A stretch of 64,000 bases of DNA from Rhodanobacter denitrificans. GTDB taxonomy: Bacteria; Pseudomonadota; Gammaproteobacteria; Xanthomonadales; Rhodanobacteraceae. The notes under the pieces are model-generated. The model was given only the letters and a program-made list of their open reading frames with translations, was not told the DNA's origin and did not search any database. The position numbers were made by a program, and so were the translations under genes. This document shows positions 61,277 through 64,000 of this stretch, piece after piece. Within the stretch, counting starts at the first letter, position 1. Each line of letters opens with the position of its first letter. Where the stretch lies: contig JAFIHF010000008.1 in the NCBI GenBank assembly GCA_017848855.1, positions 17,367 to 81,366 on the forward strand, given 5' to 3'.

Positions 61277-61843
61277 ATGCACACCGCGCTGAAGATCGTG
61301 CTGGCCGTCGGCGTATCGCTGCTCGCCGCGGCGTTCGCCGCGCCCGATGCGCAGGCCCAGCGTTATTACGGCGACCGTGGCCAGCAGCCGGTGTACTGCG
61401 CAAGCAACGACAACCGCGGCACGCGCTGCCAGGTGCCGTGGCGCGATTCGGTGCTGGTCCAGCAGATGTCCCGCTCGGCCTGCATCGAGGGCCAGACCTG
61501 GGGCAGCGATCCCTACAGCGTGTGGATCAAGGGCGGCTGCCGCGGCAACTTCGGCAACGCGCGCGACTACCGCTACGGCTGGCGTGACCGCGGCCGTTAC
61601 GACCGCGATGACCGCTACGGCCGCGACGACGACCGCGGCGGACAGGAGGTCTACTGCGCCAGCAACGACCGCCGCGGCACGCGCTGCCAGATGCCGTGGC
61701 GCTACTCGGTGCTGTCGCGGCAGATGTCCGACGCCGCCTGCATCGAGGGCCAGACCTGGGGCAGCGACCCCTACAGCGTGTGGGTGAAGGGCGGCTGCCG
61801 CGGCCAGTTCCGCGACGCCCGCGACGACTGGCCGCGCTGGTAG
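61277..61843 (+). CDS. Secreted protein with two DUF3011 repeats
   Basis: 188 residues. Signal peptide (1-27) followed by two nearly identical 55-residue repeats (about 37-92 and 124-179), each with [33 protein letters not shown] and KGGCRG, giving three conserved Cys per copy. The repeats are joined by an Arg/Asp/Tyr-rich linker ([20 protein letters not shown]). The similarity is high at DNA level too, so the duplication seems recent. Function unknown; Cys-rich periplasmic binding domains are plausible. Confidence 0.85.
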   Translation: MHTALKIVLAVGVSLLAAAFAAPDAQAQRYYGDRGQQPVYCASNDNRGTRCQVPWRDSVLVQQMSRSACIEGQTWGSDPYSVWIKGGCRGNFGNARDYRYGWRDRGRYDRDDRYGRDDDRGGQEVYCASNDRRGTRCQMPWRYSVLSRQMSDAACIEGQTWGSDPYSVWVKGGCRGQFRDARDDWPRW

Positions 61844-61962
61844 TCCCGTCGCCTCCGGCGCGGCGCATCGGGAGCCGCGGGAAGGCAGTTTGCCGGCGGC
61901 CTGCTAAAATCCCGAGCCTTTCCTTCCCGTTTCCCATGGGCCACGCCCGGAGTTCCAAGCGC

Positions 61963-63765
61963 ATGCGCACGCATTACTGCGGCCTCATCGACGAGTCGCT
62001 GCTCGGCCAGACCGTCACCCTGTGCGGCTGGGTCAACAAGATCCGCCTGCAGTCCCACGTGGCCTTCGTCGACCTGCGCGACCACGAGGGCCTGGCCCAG
62101 GTGGTGGTGGAGCGCGAGAACGAAGCCGCGTTCGCGGTGGCCGGCGAGCTGGGCTACGAGTACTGCGTGCGCGTCACCGGCACGCTGCGCAAGCGGCTGT
62201 CGGTGAACGACAAGCTGCGCACCGGCACGGTGGAAGTGCTGGCCGACCGGGTGGAGGTGCTCAACGCCGCGAAGGACCTGCCGTTCGCGCTGCACGAGAA
62301 CCCCAACGAGGATCTGCGGATGACCTACCGCTACCTCGACCTGCGCCGTCCCGAGATGCAGGCGATGATGCGCAAGCGCATCAAGCTGGTGCAGGCGCTG
62401 CGTCGCTACCTCGACGCGCGCGGCTTCCAGGACATCGAGACGCCGATCCTCACCAAGGCCACGCCGGAAGGCGCGCGCGACTACCTCGTGCCCAGCCGCG
62501 TGCACCCCGGCCAGTTCTACGCGCTGCCGCAGTCGCCGCAGCTGTTCAAGCAGATCCTGATGATGGCGGGCTTCGACCGCTACTACCAGATCGCGCGCTG
62601 CTTCCGCGACGAGGACCTGCGCGCCGACCGCCAGCCCGAATTCACCCAGCTCGACCTCGAGTTCGCCTTCGTCGAGGAAAAGGACGTGCAGGACTTCGTG
62701 GAGGAGCTGATCCGCCACGTGTTCAAGGAAGTGCAGGGCGTGGAGCTGGACGCCGCCTTCCCGCGCATGACCTGGGCGGAGGCGATGCGCCGCTACGGTT
62801 CGGACAAACCCGACCTGCGCATCGCGCTGGAGCTGGTGGACGTGGCCGACGCGCTCAAGCAGGTCGAGTTCAAGGTGTTCGCCGAGCCCGCGAACGATGC
62901 GGCCGGCCGCGTGGCCGCGCTGCGCGTGCCGGGCGGCGCGGCGCTGTCGCGCAAGGAGATCGACGGGCTCACCGAATACGTGGCGAAGTACGGCGCCAAG
63001 GGCTTGGCCTGGATCAAGGTGGACGACCTCGCCAAGGGCCGCGAGGGCGTGAACTCGCCGGTGGCGAAGTTCCTCGACGACACGGCGCTGGACGCCGTGC
63101 TCAAGGCCACCGGCGCCGAGTCGGGCGACATCGTGTTCGTGGGCGCGGGCAAGTGGAAGGCCGTCACCGACTTCATGGGCGCGCTGCGCCTCAAGGTCGG
63201 CAAGGACCGCGGCCTGGTCGCGGACGGCTGGCGCCCGCTGTGGGTCACCGACTTCCCGATGTTCGAATACGACGAGGAAGAGCAGCGCTACGTGGCCCTG
63301 CACCACCCGTTCACCGCGCCGAAGATCGACGACATCGCCGACCTGCGCAGCCACGCCGCCACCGCGGTGAGCCGCGGCTACGACATGGTGCTGAACGGCA
63401 ACGAGATCGGCGGCGGCTCCATCCGCATCCATCGCCCGGAGATGCAGAGCGCGGTGTTCGAGCTGCTCGGCATCGGCGCGGAAGAAGCCGAGATGAAGTT
63501 CGGCTTCCTGCTCAAGGCACTCAAGTTCGGCGCGCCGCCGCACGGCGGTCTCGCCTTCGGCATCGACCGCATCGCCGCGCTGATGGCCGGTACCGAGTCG
63601 ATCCGCGACGTGATCGCCTTCCCCAAGACCACCAGCGCGCAGGACCTGATGACCGATGCGCCGTCGATGGTGAGCGAGGGGCAGCTCAAGGAGTTGAGTG
63701 TGGCCGTGGTCCGTTGGTCGCGCGTTCGAGTCGCGCACTACCCACCAATGAAATCAAGCACTTAG
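61963..63765 (+). CDS. aspS: Aspartyl-tRNA synthetase (altered C-terminus)
   Basis: 600 residues. Anticodon-binding OB domain ([20 protein letters not shown] ...), class II core with motif 2 [21 protein letters not shown] and motif 3 [28 protein letters not shown], and the bacterial GAD insertion. The start at 61963 fits homologues; another ATG at 61936 would add nine residues. The last ~20 residues after KELSVAVV ([17 protein letters not shown]) are not family-like: they are translated from a tRNA-3'-half-like sequence, so the natural end seems to have been replaced. Confidence 0.93.
   Translation: MRTHYCGLIDESLLGQTVTLCGWVNKIRLQSHVAFVDLRDHEGLAQVVVERENEAAFAVAGELGYEYCVRVTGTLRKRLSVNDKLRTGTVEVLADRVEVLNAAKDLPFALHENPNEDLRMTYRYLDLRRPEMQAMMRKRIKLVQALRRYLDARGFQDIETPILTKATPEGARDYLVPSRVHPGQFYALPQSPQLFKQILMMAGFDRYYQIARCFRDEDLRADRQPEFTQLDLEFAFVEEKDVQDFVEELIRHVFKEVQGVELDAAFPRMTWAEAMRRYGSDKPDLRIALELVDVADALKQVEFKVFAEPANDAAGRVAALRVPGGAALSRKEIDGLTEYVAKYGAKGLAWIKVDDLAKGREGVNSPVAKFLDDTALDAVLKATGAESGDIVFVGAGKWKAVTDFMGALRLKVGKDRGLVADGWRPLWVTDFPMFEYDEEEQRYVALHHPFTAPKIDDIADLRSHAATAVSRGYDMVLNGNEIGGGSIRIHRPEMQSAVFELLGIGAEEAEMKFGFLLKALKFGAPPHGGLAFGIDRIAALMAGTESIRDVIAFPKTTSAQDLMTDAPSMVSEGQLKELSVAVVRWSRVRVAHYPPMKSST
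63708..63747 (+). other. tRNA 3'-half-like sequence, putative attachment site
   Basis: TCCGTTGGTC, then a perfect T-arm (GCGCG at 63720-63724, loop TTCGAGT, CGCGC at 63732-63736), acceptor strand ACTACCC, discriminator A and CCA at 63745-63747. The TCCGTTGGTC start and ...CCCACCA end are most like tRNA-Lys. The 5' half of a tRNA is absent, so this is not a complete tRNA gene. Such 3'-end copies are the usual attachment sites left by integrase-driven islands and phages. Confidence 0.75.
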
Positions 63766-64000
63766 CCCCTTCAGGCGGCCGTGTGCTCGCCCGTTGCGCG
63801 GGGCGCTTCGCCACCCGCCGCCACGGCGCGACGGGGGGGCGGCGTGGCCGCGTGGCGGCATCGGCGGGGGCTTGTCTGAGAATTGTAGTCCAATTTCCCG
63901 TCTACCGTGCAAAGGTTGCCTCTTTTGTTATTAATCTGGCAGGCGGGGCTCTCGCGAAGTGCATCCACAAAAACATGGCCGAGACCGCTGGGCCGGCCTC
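63766..64000. other. Gene-free end of window, possible start of an integrated element
   Basis: After the aspS stop there is a very G+C-rich stretch to about 63870, then markedly A+T-richer DNA (about 63875-63945, including AGAATTGTAGTCC and TTTTGTTATTAATC). No credible gene or terminator is seen. The change of composition right after the tRNA-like sequence supports a junction with foreign DNA. Confidence 0.45.

Noticed and set aside
63700-63747. Complete tRNA gene at the end of aspS
   Set aside because: Only the 3' half (end of the anticodon stem, variable loop, T-arm, acceptor, CCA) is present; no D-arm or anticodon loop lies upstream, where aspS coding sequence continues.

Overview
The window is about 65-70% G+C, with dense genes on both strands and many short palindromic repeats between genes. 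The proteins (RNase G, YhdP, TldD, BamD, RluD, ClpB, AspS, a large TonB-dependent receptor) and the repeat style point to a gammaproteobacterium of the Xanthomonadaceae/Rhodanobacteraceae group (Rhodanobacter-, Dyella- or Luteibacter-like). This is inferred from recognisable protein families, not from a search.

Layout. 1-6.8 kb: the end of a membrane protein, a secreted amidase, a dihaem cytochrome c, then a minus-strand run of an OmpR-type regulator, its histidine kinase, a PP-loop ATPase and a Mug-type DNA glycosylase. The regulator and kinase are separated by a long inverted-repeat element. 7-17.4 kb: rng, yhdP and tldD, interrupted by a CadC-like TPR regulator and two small unknown genes. 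17.5-22.6 kb: a TumE/TumA-like toxin-antitoxin pair, then ribH, nusB, a GNAT gene, thiL, pgpA and an aldo/keto reductase.

The centre (22.7-49.5 kb) is the most unusual part. A near-consensus sigma-54 promoter with an upstream TGTCC/GGACA palindrome drives one HlyD-type adaptor gene and one MacB/LolD-type ATPase gene. These are followed by fourteen FtsX/MacB-type permease genes arranged as seven A-B pairs. The pairs diverge in sequence but share architecture. Palindromic and G-rich repeats separate them, and they are interrupted by a frameshifted DUF559 endonuclease gene and a three-gene toxin-antitoxin operon. The array ends with a Phd/VapC pair, an NtrC-family sigma-54 activator, a small secreted protein and an NtrY-like kinase. 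My reading is that one inducible envelope-stress or export regulon uses a single ATPase/adaptor with many permease pairs.

49.5-64 kb: qmcA, bamD, rluD, pgeF, clpB (the order also known in E. coli), a TonB-dependent receptor, an FmdB-type zinc-ribbon protein, a DUF3011 protein and aspS. The last codons of aspS run through a sequence that looks like the 3' half of a tRNA (closest to tRNA-Lys), followed by A+T-richer DNA. This looks like the edge of an integrated element.

Three long copies and one short copy of the same structured repeat family (5.3-6.0, 50.56-50.67, 53.7-54.3 and 57.3-57.9 kb) fill most of the long gene-free stretches. Each long copy has inverted ends and stem-loops whose stems vary in a compensated way.
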